DNA of 64,000 nucleotides from Sweltsa coloradensis. Taxonomy: Eukaryota > Arthropoda > Insecta > Plecoptera > Chloroperlidae. The notes below the pieces were generated by a model that did not search any database, was not told the origin of the DNA, and was given only the letters and a program-made list of their open reading frames with translations. Positions 12,741-47,581 of this stretch are shown one piece after another. The DNA is taken from contig JAMZAV010002017.1 in the NCBI GenBank assembly GCA_024449915.1, positions 62,001 through 126,000 on the forward strand, in the 5' to 3' direction. The position numbers and the translations under genes were made by a program. The first letter of the stretch is position 1, and each line of letters opens with the position of its first letter.

Positions 12741-15330
12741 ACCAACAAATTACTTGAACACAGATTCAAGTGTGACACCCAATACTTTTTAGTTTCAACC
12801 AGTTAAATCATTCATTAAATACCTTTTAGAGTTTATAAATAGCCAAGTATTAATTATTGTTTAAGTATTTACAGCATACATAAAAATAAATGTATTACAA
12901 AGAGGGTGACAGGTACTCACGTACTATGGGGCAGATGCTCTTTCTATCACTCTCGCATTTATTTTTAATATTGTGTTCAAATGATGTACAAATAAATGCA
13001 AATATTAATTTTAAAAAAACTCAAATTAAATAGAATTTTCAGTTCGGTGGTTGAAAATGTACACATAATTTTATAATTTACAGAATTTGAACATGGCGCA
13101 AATTTGTTTTTTTACTTATCAATGAGCCATACACATTAGCACATTCTTGCACAGGATACAAGAATTGTTACAAGAATTTAACGAAAATAAAATTGTACCG
13201 TAATGTATAACAAGCACGAGTACAGTAGTACCCAACATGGGCGGCAAAGCTACTTGGTCAACAGATTGTCGAAGAAGAAGAAACAAATAAAAATTGCATC
13301 GTGCATTGAATTCCTTTGGTGTAGGTGCCGAGTACAGAAAGAAGTACCTTAATAAAACCCTCGCCCTGCACTAAAAACATTCTGCAAAATACGCATGACA
13401 ATCCGAGGTCGTGTTCAGAGAGTGAACGTGACACATGCACAAACGGACGATCAGAAAACGGATGCTTAGCTTCGTTACTTAAAACAATATGTGAAACGTA
13501 CGTCATAATCATCTAAAAATCTCGACAGATCTGCTATCATTAACGAATTATGCAAAATTTATTTTAATTTATTTTGAAGAATGCTTATAAACATATTTTC
13601 AACGAGTGAATGTACTTGATTTATGTACAAAAGGAAATAAATTGATATTTGTATGCATCAGAATGCAGTAATTTATAATTGGCCAGAGACGGCGAAAAAC
13701 GACAAAGCAGTGTGTCTAAGGACATCTTCAAACTAAATTACTGAAAATTGTAAATAAAAAAATATAGAGAGTATGGTTTGAAGAAATCAACGAAATGAAA
13801 CAAGTAAAATGTTTGCATTATGGCAAGCAAGATAAGAAAATCTTTTTTAAAACTACATATGTAGCTCAAGCGTAATCTAATCCCGTTACCAGCAGTCCTG
13901 GCTGAAAGCGTTCTTCGAAGTTTTCTTTAGCCGTTAATCGTTTAATGCGCTTTTAAAGCTTTTAAAACTTTGAATACACGTTTTCTTTTATTGAGAACAA
14001 AGTTTTAAAAAGTTTTAAAAGTAACAAAAAAATATTTTTGTTTACACCAAAAACATTTATTTCACAAAAAAGAGCAGAAAATTCTCGAGGTAATGCTATA
14101 TCTTAAAAATTGATTAATTAATTAATTGATTAAACAATAATTGATTAATGACCAGAAACAAATAATATGTACCGTGGCGTGTGTTTTGGCCGTGACACTC
14201 AGCCTTAGCCCTCGGACATCCCTTCACAATCGACCTAACTCCAATATACCTAGATGGACACCTGAAAAGGGGCATGCATTGCACCCAGGACAGGTTTCGA
14301 ACGAGAAGTTAAAAACAGTAAAAAAAAAATTGAAGTACGAAGCGAGATCAAAAATACGTGAATTAATGACAAATAATATATTGAAAACGCAAGACGTCAC
14401 AGGGAAAAATTTACTACGAACTAAAAATGTAATATTTATTTTCTCTTTCTCCAACATATTGTGAGCTTCAATTACGTTACTAAAGTTTGCTACTCAATTT
14501 AAATCGATCTTGTAATACAAACGGAGCTTATTGAATTGAATTTTTTCTTCAGCTCTGCTGTTGCTTTGCCATCTAGTAATGAAAATAAATAAGTTGAATA
14601 GCAATTAAAATGGAAAGCGTCGTGCATGATGAAATCATAAAGTTGTTTATTGAAAGCTTTAATAATAGTTTCGTTCGCTTATGCTTGAAATGACTTCACC
14701 CGATAGAATGGAAAAGGTCACCGCCAAACCATTAGTTTAATCAATAGTTTTTTTTTTCCTGAAACTGTATTTCATTCATTTCGAAATCACATAGCCGCAT
14801 AATTTAATTTGTGTGTGCAGGTTGAATACTTTGTTGACTATACATTTCTCTCGTCGGTTCTTTTAAGCGCGAGGCTAAAAAAAGCTCTTTACAAAACGTA
14901 TCGTACGAGAGAATTCCTATGGATTTTCCTTCGTTAGAATTAATAAAATGCTAATTGATGTTTATGATGTTTATATGAGGGATGTGATTTGCTATGCATG
15001 TGCTAGAAGTCTTCACATTCAACCAAGAAAGTATTTACAAAAAGTTACCGTGATTGATAACCTAATTTTTGACACAACACAAATTTTAATTTACTTAACA
15101 TAAATTTACTTAAATGTAATAACCCCGCTGAGATGGATTTTTAATTTCTGGATTGATTTACATAAAAATGAATTTTAAATCAAACGTCAATCTGGTGACT
15201 ATAAACGTAGTACTCACACTATAACCGTGAGTGTGTCAGGTCACACGATGAAACCAAACATGACCTCCTATTAACTAACGCTCTTTGTTGGCATTACTCT
15301 TCAACAATCACAATACAGAATGTTTGAACC
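12741..15330. other. Non-coding upstream DNA
   Basis: AT-rich, no supported gene. A small imperfect inverted repeat built of CTTTTAAA/TTTTAAAAG words lies at about 13,950-14,020. Short frames at 13.3 kb and 14.1-14.5 kb occur on both strands over the same DNA and show no domain. Confidence 0.5.
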
Positions 15331-15480
15331 AACGGGCTAGGTGGACGGGGATAGCCTCACTCGAAAGAGGGATCTCTTCAAACCCGGCACCTCCACCAAC
15401 AGCGTTTAACGCGGAACGAGTTTTATATGTTCGTCAATCTGTTGATTGAGTAGCTTCGCTCACTATTTTGTGTTCTCGCT
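15331..15480. repeat. Dispersed repeat with CCCGGCACCTCCACCA motif
   Basis: Shares CCCGGCACCTCCACCA and, about 75 bases later, CTTCGCTCACTAT with the segment at 490-590. Shorter versions of the first word occur near 9010 and 36,742. The order and spacing of both words support a dispersed repeat family; its class is not identifiable from these pieces. Confidence 0.5.
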
Positions 15481-16393
15481 TAGCTGTGTTTGTTTTAAGT
15501 TAAGGCTGTGCAATAATGATATCGTTAGTTGAAGCTGTGAAGCGGGCTCAACCGTGCTCGAGTGTTGAATCGAATAAGTTATTATAACAACGATGGGCAA
15601 ATATAACCCATTAAACCAGGGCTGTAAATATCATCTGCGGTGGTGAGCTTAAAGAAATGTCTATTCACAAAGTATATATATTTTAATTTTTACATATTTT
15701 CGTAACACTTCAATTTGAGAACGTCTTCATTTTATGCAATTTTGCACTTGTAGCACACTAAGAATTTTAAATTGCGTTGTCTCAGTTGATTTCTTTAAAA
15801 ATTGTTGATGAATGTACGGAATTGTTTGTCGAAGGCAGGTAGTTAAATTTTTTAGAGCTTCGCATTATGGAAGATCATATTTTTAAGGGCATTGATTGTT
15901 AACAACACTTTTCACGGCGGACAAGGCTTACACCATCGTCTCCTCGCGGTAATTTATTATATTGTATTGTAATTGTAAAATACCAGTTCCAACTGCTACC
16001 AGCTGGCAGTTGTGCGGAAGTCAATCAAATAACGTATACACCAGCAAGCGAGTTGTGAACATGGTTCTGGAGCTGTGGCGTTCAACGTACAATTTTGGAG
16101 GGGAAATTGAAAAAAGATCGTCTGATAACATTTGTGTATGTTTTACATCGTTCGTCGATTCAAATATGTGGTATTTTCTCTGCTTACAAAAATTCCCTCA
16201 GATTACTTTCAAATAATCATTAATCCTTTTCGTAATTTTTTCACTATAGCATAGAACCCATTCTTCAAGTGTAATTATAATAGAATTTTGTGTTAAATAT
16301 GTTTTATGAATTTGTTGGTAATACACTTGTTAAATGTAACTCTTGGTCAGTTCTGGTATTGTAGTTTGATGAGATGCTTATTGTTTTGTTCAG

Positions 16394-38172
<21,779 letters not shown>

Positions 38173-41100
38173 GGTATTTTGATACGTTCGCTCATTTCTT
38201 AAATGTCCACAAAACTAAGCCAATTAAGACCAGAACTTGGAACGAAAATTTTATTTGTTATTACTTGTTAGACAATGTTTTCACTATTGCCTACATGTAG
38301 ATAAGATTTCATATGGTTACTAGGCCACCTACCTATCTTTGTACCTACCTAGGCCGCCTAGTTAAAAAAATTGTATTGTGAAAAATATATAGTACAACAC
38401 ATTTTAAATATAATTATATTATATTTGTGTACCCCTGTAAGAGTGAATCTTGAGGCGAGGCATACCATGCAAAGATTAGTTTAGATACTAATATTAATTA
38501 TCACTAAAAGTACCATTGTTATTGCGTTTGTGTATTTCTATTTCAAATTAACAGTACATTATGAGTTCTTAAATATAATATGATCATTCACTAAGGCTAG
38601 GTTAAGGCTATTCCACACATTTTTTTAAAACACACCTTTGTCTCCTCTATGAGTATAAGGGAAAATAATTTTCTGAAATAATGTTTGATTTGCGATTTTT
38701 TTGTCACATGGTACAAATAAGAGATTTTAACCGGTGGACTAAAAAAATCGGTACATCAAACGTTATTTCAGAAAATTGTTTTCCCTTATACTCGTATTGA
38801 AGACAAAATGGTGTGTTTAAACAATTTTACAAAAATTGTAGCTCAAAATTAAGTATTGTACCTAGAACTTTACTTTTCTTACCGACTCAAAATCTACTAT
38901 AATGGCCAAAAAGATCTATTGTCACGTCAAAATTTTTATTCAAGTTTCTTTTTTAATTCAACCAACTTTCAGCCATTTTCCTTTGACTTTCAAAATATCG
39001 GTAAGAGTGCTATGGAATAGCATTAAATATTATAATAAAGGAATAAACATATAACGCTAAATATAAATATTCATATCAACACTTTTAGCTAAAGTTACAA
39101 ATCAAGCTTTAAAAAGTACTTCATTATAGTGGTGCATAGGCCTAGGTTCTTTCATTTGAGTCTAATGTGTATGTTTCTTCTCGTTTCAGGATTTAAATCT
39201 ATCTATCAGGATAAATGTCAGGATTGGAAACAGGGCAGACTTGTTTCCTAAAATTAGTATATTTTATTTGTGTAAAGACATAATTTTGTTATGTTATTAA
39301 AGTCCTACCAAAGAAGTATAAAATGCAAGCAAATATCTATTCTTGAGTATGAATATATGATATATATTATGAAGAATATTTCTATTTACTCTGTTAATCC
39401 TTGTATCGTCGCGCTAGAGATTATGAACATAATAATCAACTAAAACAAGAAACATAACCATATTTTCTCTTGCTTGTTTAATGATTGTTATTCATCATTC
39501 GATGCTTCGGAAATTACGGTCGGGTTTGGCAGAATTTTACGATTTGTTCAATCGAAGCATTCTTTGTCAAAATGCAGAGTAATCTAGTAGAACCTTTGCC
39601 CTTTCCCACTAACAATATTATGTAAATCAAATCTAAAAATGATGAAAGTGTAGTAGGAAGTAATTGATGATGTTAAAGGTAACTTGTACCCAGTACACTG
39701 TTTCATGTTTTCATATCACGTTTTGCAAGTCCATATGTGATTCATGGGGGCACCAAGTAATATCAACTAGAGGGTAGAGTAGAGAGGAGTGAATTAGCTA
39801 TTAGCTAATATACTAACTGACAATAGATCTTCAAACAACTAGTTGCATATTTTTAAACCATCAGGTTAGCGTCACACTTTTGTTTAACAACTAACTGGTC
39901 AAGCTTCATGTGCAAGTCTATGGCATAACCAAAATCTGATTGTGTTCCTTTGTACCAGCAACACGTGTATCTAGTTCAGCTTGGACAGACGAATATTTAC
40001 TAGAATAGACATGGAGTAAAGTGGTTGAGCTGGAATGTGTTGATTGTTATATACAAGAGCATTCGTGTAATAGTACTATGTGTCTTGGTAGAACTTCCAC
40101 CATAATGAACATATAAGCTTCCATAAAATTGTCCACCAACGTAGATCGTGGTGTACAAAGGAACCATTATCACATTTGGAAAGTTCAACTCTATGTTGAC
40201 AAAAGTATTTTGACGAATTTAAATTTGTCACTTGTGTAAATTTGAATCTATCATTTAAATAAATAATGTATGTAACTGCAAATATTATAAATTCAATTTT
40301 GATGGGATCTGAACAAATCCACAAGCAAAAGTTGTTTATAGGGAGTAGACAATATATCTCCAGAAGTAACCAGTCTCACAGATTCGGTACTTTAGTAATT
40401 GATTTGGGGCGTTCCAATAAATATATACATTATGTTTAAGTGTAAATGAAAATCTGAATGGTTTAGTTGTAAATACAATACTGGTATGCAACATGTATGT
40501 ATCTTATTTTCAGTGGGTGTTTTGGCTAAACAATCAAGAAAGTTATATATCGAGTTCATGTTATAATTAAGATGGTTAATTCTTATCAAATGTCATGATG
40601 TTAAGATATGATAAAGCAGTTATTTCCAGGTAGAACTAAAAATGCTTTATTAGTGTTTACCACCGAATAAGACCACATGATGAATTGCTTCTAACGACCA
40701 AGCATCAATTTAGTTATGGAAGAAATGTAACGATAATAATTTATTTTAAAAAATCTGTAAAACTTGTATAGAGGTGTGTATCCATTTAGTTCTAAGAAAT
40801 ACGTTTTATTTTTGAGTTCACCAAGAGGTTGCTTTAAACATGTAAATTTAAAGTTTAAGTTGACTGATGTGCAAGTTTCTCTTGCATGAGCAAGACTACT
40901 CCTCATCTTTCGAAACTTACGCCCCAGTACAATGATTCATTAGCTAGCTATTTTATATTGTGTATATATATATTTGGATTCGAACGCAATCAAAGAAAGT
41001 TTCGTAATTACGCTTAGAAATACAAGAAAGTAGGCAACCTAGGACACTTTCAGTTGTACTTGGCCCCAACTTCTACTCTGTTTTGTTTTGACACCATATA

Positions 41101-42300
41101 TATACATGTACGTCGTATAATCCAGCCACTGGGTGGACTTTGAAACATATGAGGACGATTTTGGTTTGATGTAACAAGTAACAATACCTGGGCTAAACAT
41201 ATTAACAATAATTAAAATAGGATTCCAGAGAACATATGCAATGACTAGGCCTATTCACATTGTCTTCTTGTTAGTGAAAAATACGACAAAATGGTATATA
41301 CATCAGATCTCTTCTTCTAGCAAACATTGACTTCTTTATATTGGACTTACAGTTTGTAAATATAGCTTGTTGTAAAAATGGCTTCTCTTTAAAAGGATTG
41401 TAAAGGCTCTTGTTATTCTCCAGTTTCTGGTCAAACTTTTGACCTTAAGCCTGGCCTGTAATGTATGTACAGATAAGAAGCCTGCTCCGTTGAATGTGTG
41501 TGCATGTATATTACTAAGAAAACGTGTCTGTCTGTCTGTCTGTTAGTAGTATCACCGTGTCTTGTTAACCAGCCTATTACTCAAGTCACACTAGTGTAAT
41601 ATTAACACTTGCCACTTTGATTTTGTTAACATTATACTTACAATACAGATATCCCTGATATACTCAGTATTCAATATGTTGCATGGATTGGAATAACTCA
41701 TAAGACATCATGTACATTCGACAGTGTAAGACTTTACCAAGTTGGGTTCAAAAGTGTAATTCTCGTTGATTCTTTTGGCAAAAAACACACTTGTTGATCG
41801 ATTAATTATTCTTTCTTTGATAGTTAACTTTATCATTATTGTTTTAATCATTCAATGTACTTTTATGTAGACGCTGATGAAAAACGCTTCAGTATAGTTA
41901 CAATTTGTAACCTCACTTTCTAACGATTTACGCTGGGAATGTACATGTGTACAGTCATGGTGAAATGAGGAACACAACGTCTATCACGGCCGAGACTATG
42001 CGATTGGACCCGCACGCGCCAAAGAGCCCAACAGGAATGTAGTGTGGGTCGTAGTAAATACGAAGCCTCCAGCCTCGATCCTACCCGGGCTTGGTGACAT
42101 GTAAATGTGTTCCTAAATATTATAATCATGAATGTACATTACCGATAAAGGTGTTTACATCCGAGAGTAACTTGCAAATGTGTGTATTTATATAATATAT
42201 TCACAACAGTCTAAGATGAAGATGGCACTGGAAAGGAAACTACTAAAGTGGAAGCAATAGATATTTGAAGAGGTGTTATGTATATGAAGAAATAAAGCAT
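38173..42300 (+). other. Probable 3' UTR and downstream DNA of the synaptotagmin gene
   Basis: No coding exon follows the stop. Polyadenylation-type AATAAA occurs at 39,034-39,039, 39,042-39,047 and 42,291-42,296, among others. Syt1 transcripts in other animals often have long 3' UTRs, so a UTR of 1-4 kb is possible, but the real end cannot be read from sequence alone. A GC-richer patch at 41,970-42,095 shows no recognisable gene. A four-unit TCTG repeat lies at 41,526-41,541. Confidence 0.4.
38628..38818. mobile_element. Foldback element with 62-64 bp arms
   Basis: The left arm 38628-38689 (AAACACACCTTTGTCTCC ... GAAATAATGTTTGAT) is about 90% complementary to the right arm 38755-38818, with a 65-bp spacer. 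Such long imperfect inverted repeats are typical of MITE or foldback insertions. The outer boundary may extend further: GGCTATTCCA at 38,606 and TGGAATAGC at 39,013 could be outer termini, but that is uncertain. Confidence 0.65.
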
Positions 42301-42954
42301 AGAATTAGTGTAAACAGTGTATAGTTATATATATAAAAAGAGGAGGCACAAAAACAAAGAAAATATCTTTTAAGTGTTGATTATAATTATATATAATATA
42401 TACATTACAACATACACTAAAATTAATACAACGAATTATCTTTCAATCTATATGTTATCAATATATGCCATATATACAAACAAACAAAGACACAATCCGC
42501 ACGTGTGGCACGTGTGTGTTTTTGTATACATGGCTGAGTAAAAGCTTTCCTTGCCCAATGTACATGTTTGTTTTTCAGGGTAATCGACAAGAAACTGGAT
42601 GTTGGATTTTTTTTAACTTTTTCAGAGCAATTGAGATATAAATACCAAAAACAGTTTATTTGCGATTTATTCTTAATAATAAGTTTGATTTGACTATATA
42701 TAACATTAAGTACGTGTTTGAAAATATAACATAGGCATTTATTTAATATATAAGGCTATCAAATTACAAATTGAAAACAAATCAAGTGATTAAAAATATA
42801 TCATATCGCCAATGTTTTGAACATAAATTTACCGGTATATGTAGCCCTATTGTTTAGAAAACTAATGGTATTTCTAGCTTGAATCTCTTAGATATTGCAG
42901 ATCCATACAACCTGGATTCTCCTTCATTCATTTATCTATATCCTTAATTTTATC

Positions 42955-43150
42955 AACAATATTCTTGAATGATGTCAATTGTCGTAAAAGTTTGCCCCGA
43001 CTGTGGATCGAACCCAGAACATCCGGCTTTTCGAACTGATGCTCTCCCAACTGAGCTATTGTGGCCCATAGACAAATCAAACAGAAGACTGCCATGTTAC
43101 TGTCATTTCTGAAAGATAACGCATAGCAGTTTAGTAAGGGAAATGTCTTA
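42955..43150 (-). mobile_element. tRNA-Phe-like SINE, copy 1 (minus strand)
   Basis: On the minus strand the head reads ATAGCTCAGTTGGGAGAGC (identical to a tRNA-Phe D arm), then TTCGAAAAG in the anticodon region and GGGTTCGATCC as B box. The body AACTTTTACGACAATTGACA and TCATTCAA follows. Two plus-strand copies lie immediately downstream. Stems are imperfect, so I call it a SINE rather than a tRNA gene. Confidence 0.75.
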
Positions 43151-43302
43151 GGCCCCAATAGCTCAGTTGGTAGAGTATCGGTTGACGGTTCGAAAAGCCG
43201 GAGGTTCCGGGTTCGATCCCCAGTCGGGGAAAACTTTTACGACAGTTGACATCATTCAATAACTATGTCCTCAAAGCGGGCTTATGCTCAAAACCTTGTA
43301 TC
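43117..43302 (+). mobile_element. tRNA-Phe-like SINE, copy 2 (plus strand)
   Basis: Head at 43152-43230: AATAGCTCAGTTGGTAGAG, a duplicated CGGTT...CGGTTCGAAAAGCCGG in the anticodon arm, then CCGGGTTCGATCCCC. Body: AAAACTTTTACGACAGTTGA, CATCATTCAATAACTATGTC. With copy 1 it forms a head-to-head inverted pair sharing the upstream segment GCAGTTTAGTAAGGG. Confidence 0.78.
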
Positions 43303-43359
43303 ATGTATCATACTACCCAATTTATGGGACATGAGAAGTGATTGGCTCAAAACTATGTT

Positions 43360-43605
43360 ACCTTTCAGTAATGACAGCAACATGGCAGTCTTCTGTTTGA
43401 CTTAAATCATAGCTCTCAACAATCACAACATACAGCAGTTTAGTAAGGGTTTGTCTTAGGCCCCTATAGTTCAGTTGGTAGATCATCGGTTCGAAAAACT
43501 GTACGTTCTGGGTTCTATCCCCAGTCGGGGAAAACTTTCACGACAATTGCTATCATTCAATAACTATGTCCTTCAAGCGGTCTTATGCTTAAAAACTTTG
43601 TATTC
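43360..43605 (+). mobile_element. tRNA-Phe-like SINE, copy 3 (plus strand)
   Basis: Third copy: AACATGGCAGTCTTCTGTTT upstream segment, degraded head (CTATAGTTCAGTTGGTAGAT, GGGTTCTATCCCC), then the same body with GCGGTCTTATGCTTAAAAAC. The shared upstream and body segments define a repeat unit of about 240 bp. Confidence 0.75.
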
Positions 43606-44195
43606 AATATCATATTCTATTGAAGAGAATGATTTTTGTATAGGTTCAAATATCAAATTGTGTATAAAAACTCGAAATTACACAAATTTAGGCGTGGAAG
43701 GCTATTTTCCCTTCAGATATTGGTAAAGTACCATCGTGATTAATTTTCTGTAATACCAGGAGGCCTTACCCCCAATACATTCTTGAAGTTTCTTTTAAAA
43801 ATATCACGTATATCGGAGCCGGCTGATGGGCAAACCTAACAGTTAACCTGCAGTCATCAAGACGTACCTGAGAGCGTGCACTTTAGTTGTATCAACCTCA
43901 GCTCGGGGTGTTGTTAATTCTTTGTAGGCCTTATGTAAATGTGACATTATATCTGAAATGTAAATAATGGTACCTGCGGTTTAAAGTTCTTGAAGATGAT
44001 GTTTGTGTTTGAAGGATTCTCGCTGGTGAAACTGCTAATTCCGAGGACTACTGGCTCGTCACGGAAGTCCATGTAAAGTTAGATGTTGTTTATGACCTTG
44101 ATAGATTGTCGACAATCGTATTATTATAATAATGTTTATCACACGAATCACACTCATAGTTACTTTATTTAACAATGTGAGTATATTAGCCTGTG

Positions 44196-44330
44196 TCAAT
44201 TCAATTCAATTCAATTTATTAAGACACATATAGGTACATTTCCCTGAAAGTATGTTTTTGTCGCGTAAGTAGGGCAACCACATAAGGGAAATGCTTGTTC
44301 GTGGTTACCCTATTACAATAGTGGTCTATA
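44196..44330. repeat. ATTCA-tailed retroposon end
   Basis: TCAATTCAATTCAATTCAAT followed by TTATTAAGACACATATAGGT and AGGGCAACCACATAAGGGAA. A pentanucleotide tail adjoining unique sequence suggests the 3' end of a LINE or SINE in reverse orientation. Only one copy is seen here. Confidence 0.4.
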
Positions 44331-44479
44331 TTTATTAATTTATTATTACTATAACTAAAACTAAAAACTCATCTACTTTCTAGTTCTAGTGGAAAAAATT
44401 TTAATTGCGTAGTAATATATCAAAATATATAGGATAGGATAGGATCCAACATGCTTACCTTTGAGAAATGATGGTGGCT

Positions 44480-44954
44480 GCCGAATTTGTTGATGAATAG
44501 GCATAAAATAAATACCGGTACAAAACACAGAAAAACACGAGAAGTTAAGCAGCCTTCGGGCGTGGTCAGGGGTGGAGTGGGTAACCGCTCTGCCCTGACA
44601 CTCACATATACAGCTGGTTAGAGCAGATGGAGGGTTTGAGAGCTAGTGTAATGGCTTCGTTCTCCTCGACGTCTGCTCGGCAGTACGGGTTAGTGGAGGA
44701 ACCTATATGACTGTCAAGGTTACACCATCCTTTCGGATGGGACATTAAGCCGTTGGTCCCCTTGGTACTTTTTGAAAGCAGTAGGCTACGTGCCGGTACC
44801 GGGTTTCTCCTCCTCCTTTCTGTTCATACTTCATCTTCATCTGTCACCACTCATCGTCTCGAATAGCGAAAGTGCATTTATATGATACGTTAAGCAATAT
44901 CCAATCAATCAATCAATCAATCGGCACAAGGTCTAAAAAAAAAAAAAAAAAAAG
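44480..44954 (+). mobile_element. 5S-rRNA-derived SINE with 10-bp target duplication
   Basis: Head segment at 44,537-44,592 (GAGAAGTTAAGCAGCCTTCG, GGCGTGGTCAGGGGTGGAGT, GGGTAACCGC) parallels the internal promoter region of 5S rRNA (AGCTAAGCAG..TCGGGCCTGGTTAG...GGATGGGAGACCGC). A body with TTTCGGATGGGACATTAAGC and a CAATCAATCAATC plus poly-A tail follow. GATGGTGGCT occurs just before (44470-44479) and just after (44955-44964) as a target duplication. Not a functional 5S gene: the first half of 5S is missing. Confidence 0.78.
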
Positions 44955-45039
44955 GATGGTGGCTACTGACTGACTGGTTAATTACTTGTCATCTGATTAT
45001 ATCACGATGTTAACCACAATTTGACACGGTTGTGTGTAT

Positions 45040-46680
45040 GGCGTGGATTAGAGCACATTTCCAACATAAAGCTGAGCTTTTTTAATATCCGACCCTTCAA
45101 TAGGCCATCCAAGAGTTTGTTTGTAGCTATTTCCAAAGCTCGCGTAGCAGACAATTGATCGCGCCATGCACACATAGGCTACTTTGCAAACAACCTCCCA
45201 AAGTTTCAAATTATTTGGGTGAAAATTGCAGGTCATTGACTGATCCAGAATGTATGTGGAAATTCGCTGAATTTGACATGAAATGAAATAACTCTGAACT
45301 CATCCAACAGTCTTGATACTTGTTGAAAGTGTGCGTTAGCTCTGCATAAACACAAGATGTATCAATATTATATAGGTGAAACTAATAGTTGTTTTGTTTG
45401 CTAAAGTAGGTTAGGCCCTAAAAATTTGAATGACTAAATTTAGACTACTTTGTAATTAAACGTTGTGTCGTCCTGTTTAATCAAGTTTTTATGTCAATCG
45501 GAAATAAATAAAATTGAGCCAACTATCAAACACTATCAAACTGAAAACAAAACAATATGACACTTGTTGTAAAAATGTAAGGCATTACCTGAATGGTTGC
45601 AAGACTGGAGACACAGCGAAGACTGCAGGACCTCCGTCGTAGTTCGTGACGATCTGGTGTCGGGGGGAGGGGGGGGGACCTAGGGTACTTGACGATCTGG
45701 TGTCAGGGTGGGGTAAGCTTTCTGAACGACTTTTCTACTTGCAGATCGACAGTGACAACGTAGTAAATAATGCTGAGCATGAGTAATATTCTCTTTATCA
45801 AGTTGCCACTTTCAATCTACAAGTTTAGTTTGAAGGTGGGTTAACAGGCCCCTGGAAGACACAGGAGGAACCTAGGATACATGGCCGGGACCTCCGCAGT
45901 AACTTGTGAGCTGTGTCTCATGCGGGAGGTCTCCAGGATACGAGAGCTCGTAGCAACACAACAGGGTGATTATTTTGTCAAGGATGGATAACAACACAAC
46001 ATACCAACAGACGAACAAATTAATTTAGTTTATATTGTTTTGTTTTTTTTTGCCTTGCGGCTAAAACAATACGATAAAACACATTACAAGACGTATTATC
46101 AAATAACACACATCATAAAAAAACAGCATGTCATTAATTATAACTATCTTTTAATTGGTTTTGAAACAATTTTTTATTTTAATACTGACGGTTTTGGGAA
46201 TGTAGTATAGTAGTCTTTATCGCATTGGGTAACATTTCCCATGCGAGGTTCCGTTATACCCATACAGAGCGTTAGCTCATAAAGGGTGACTTTTGAAGGC
46301 ACACATTTTGGGGAACACGTCGGTTTTGGGAATATTGCGCTACGTTAATGAATGTAATAACATATCGTCCCCTAGTACTTATTTGCGTCATATCCAATTT
46401 TCATGTACTAACAAGTGGATATGGCACAAATAAGTACTGAACCAATTATCTAGTTGGATGACATTTTTGTTCCATATCAATAGGAAGTGCTAATATACAT
46501 TAATTTCATCTAACCATTTGAAGATAATTGCAGCAAAAATTGCTTAAATTCAAGCATAAACAATAAAATATGTTATTTTGTCTATTTGAGTCTTCATTGG
46601 AATAATTATTTATTTAAACCCCACAATAATTCAATCATAATAGTCGAGAACATTAATGGTTGGTGTTATTCTCCATTCCA
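45040..46680. other. Non-coding DNA between SINE and hAT element
   Basis: No gene recognised. A G-rich tract lies at 45,661-45,678, next to a short duplicated phrase (GACGATCTGGTGTC at 45,647 and 45,690). Confidence 0.5.
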
Positions 46681-46686
46681 CAAACT

Positions 46687-47581
46687 CAGTGTTGAATTCA
46701 GACTTTTCATCCCGGGGGGGGCTATTTAAGATCCCGGGGGTATTACATAGGGACCAAGCATGGGGGGTTTGGGGGCGAATCCCCCCACAATAGCGCTGCA
46801 GGCGAAAATTTTAAAAATCAGATTTTTAGAGTGCGTTTGGTGCGTTTTAGAAAAAAGTTGTGGTCTGAACGCAATACCAAAATAATGTAGTTTTTGTGTG
46901 TTGGGGACGGTAAAAGTTCCTAAATATCTGCTAGATTTAACCTTCAAATCGCTAGATTCACAAAACGGTCATATTAGAAACGAAAACAAATACAATATTT
47001 TCCAAACAGGGTGAAAAACAGTTTTTTTTTTACCAATCACAGCACGATTTTGTAAAATTCGACTAATAGGAAGCAAGTATCAGTTTTTAGCCTAATATAC
47101 AAGAAAAACTGCGTTGACCCCTCCTTTTACAGGATGCCTATACGCATTGGTTACCTGATAATAGTGTTTTCGCATCGAAAAGTACACTGACCATTTAACC
47201 AACATATTGCATCTGTATCAGTCCTGCAAGCGCATATCCTCTCAAGGCGCGACTGTGAGCCAACATACAAAAGAAGACATATTTTGGAAATTTCCTAAAC
47301 AGAAGTCGGAACCCTTCGCATGACTATACATTAACAAATCTAGTGCTTGACCTCGTGAGTTGCCCACACGTTTTTCGTAGGGTATGCCTATTTGATTACA
47401 GTTACAAACATAAATCTTAACAACCTTCAAAGTGATATTATGTTCGTGCCCTTTCAAAAACGGCAAAGTGACATTATTTGAAAAATGAAGGAATATATAG
47501 TTCATGTAATCAATTTATTCCCGGGGGGGGGGGGGGGCGAATGACAGTTCCCGGGGGGGCTCATAGCTGGATTCAACACTG
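46687..47581. mobile_element. hAT-like non-autonomous DNA transposon, 8-bp target duplication
   Basis: Starts CAGTGTTGAATTCAG and ends CTGGATTCAACACTG, inverted repeats with one mismatch. It is flanked on both sides by the identical 8-mer CACAAACT (46679-46686, 47582-47589), the target-duplication length of hAT transposons. G-rich blocks (CCCGGGGG type) lie just inside both ends. The interior carries the module GCGCTGCAGGCGAAAATTTT, also found in the element at 57.7 kb. No transposase is encoded. Confidence 0.88.

Noticed and set aside
42985..43235. Functional tRNA-Phe genes
   Set aside because: D arm and B box are good but acceptor and anticodon stems do not pair and the body repeats with the head, so SINE copies fit better.
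44530..44595. 5S rRNA gene
   Set aside because: Only the internal-promoter half is present, joined to a SINE body and tail with a target duplication.
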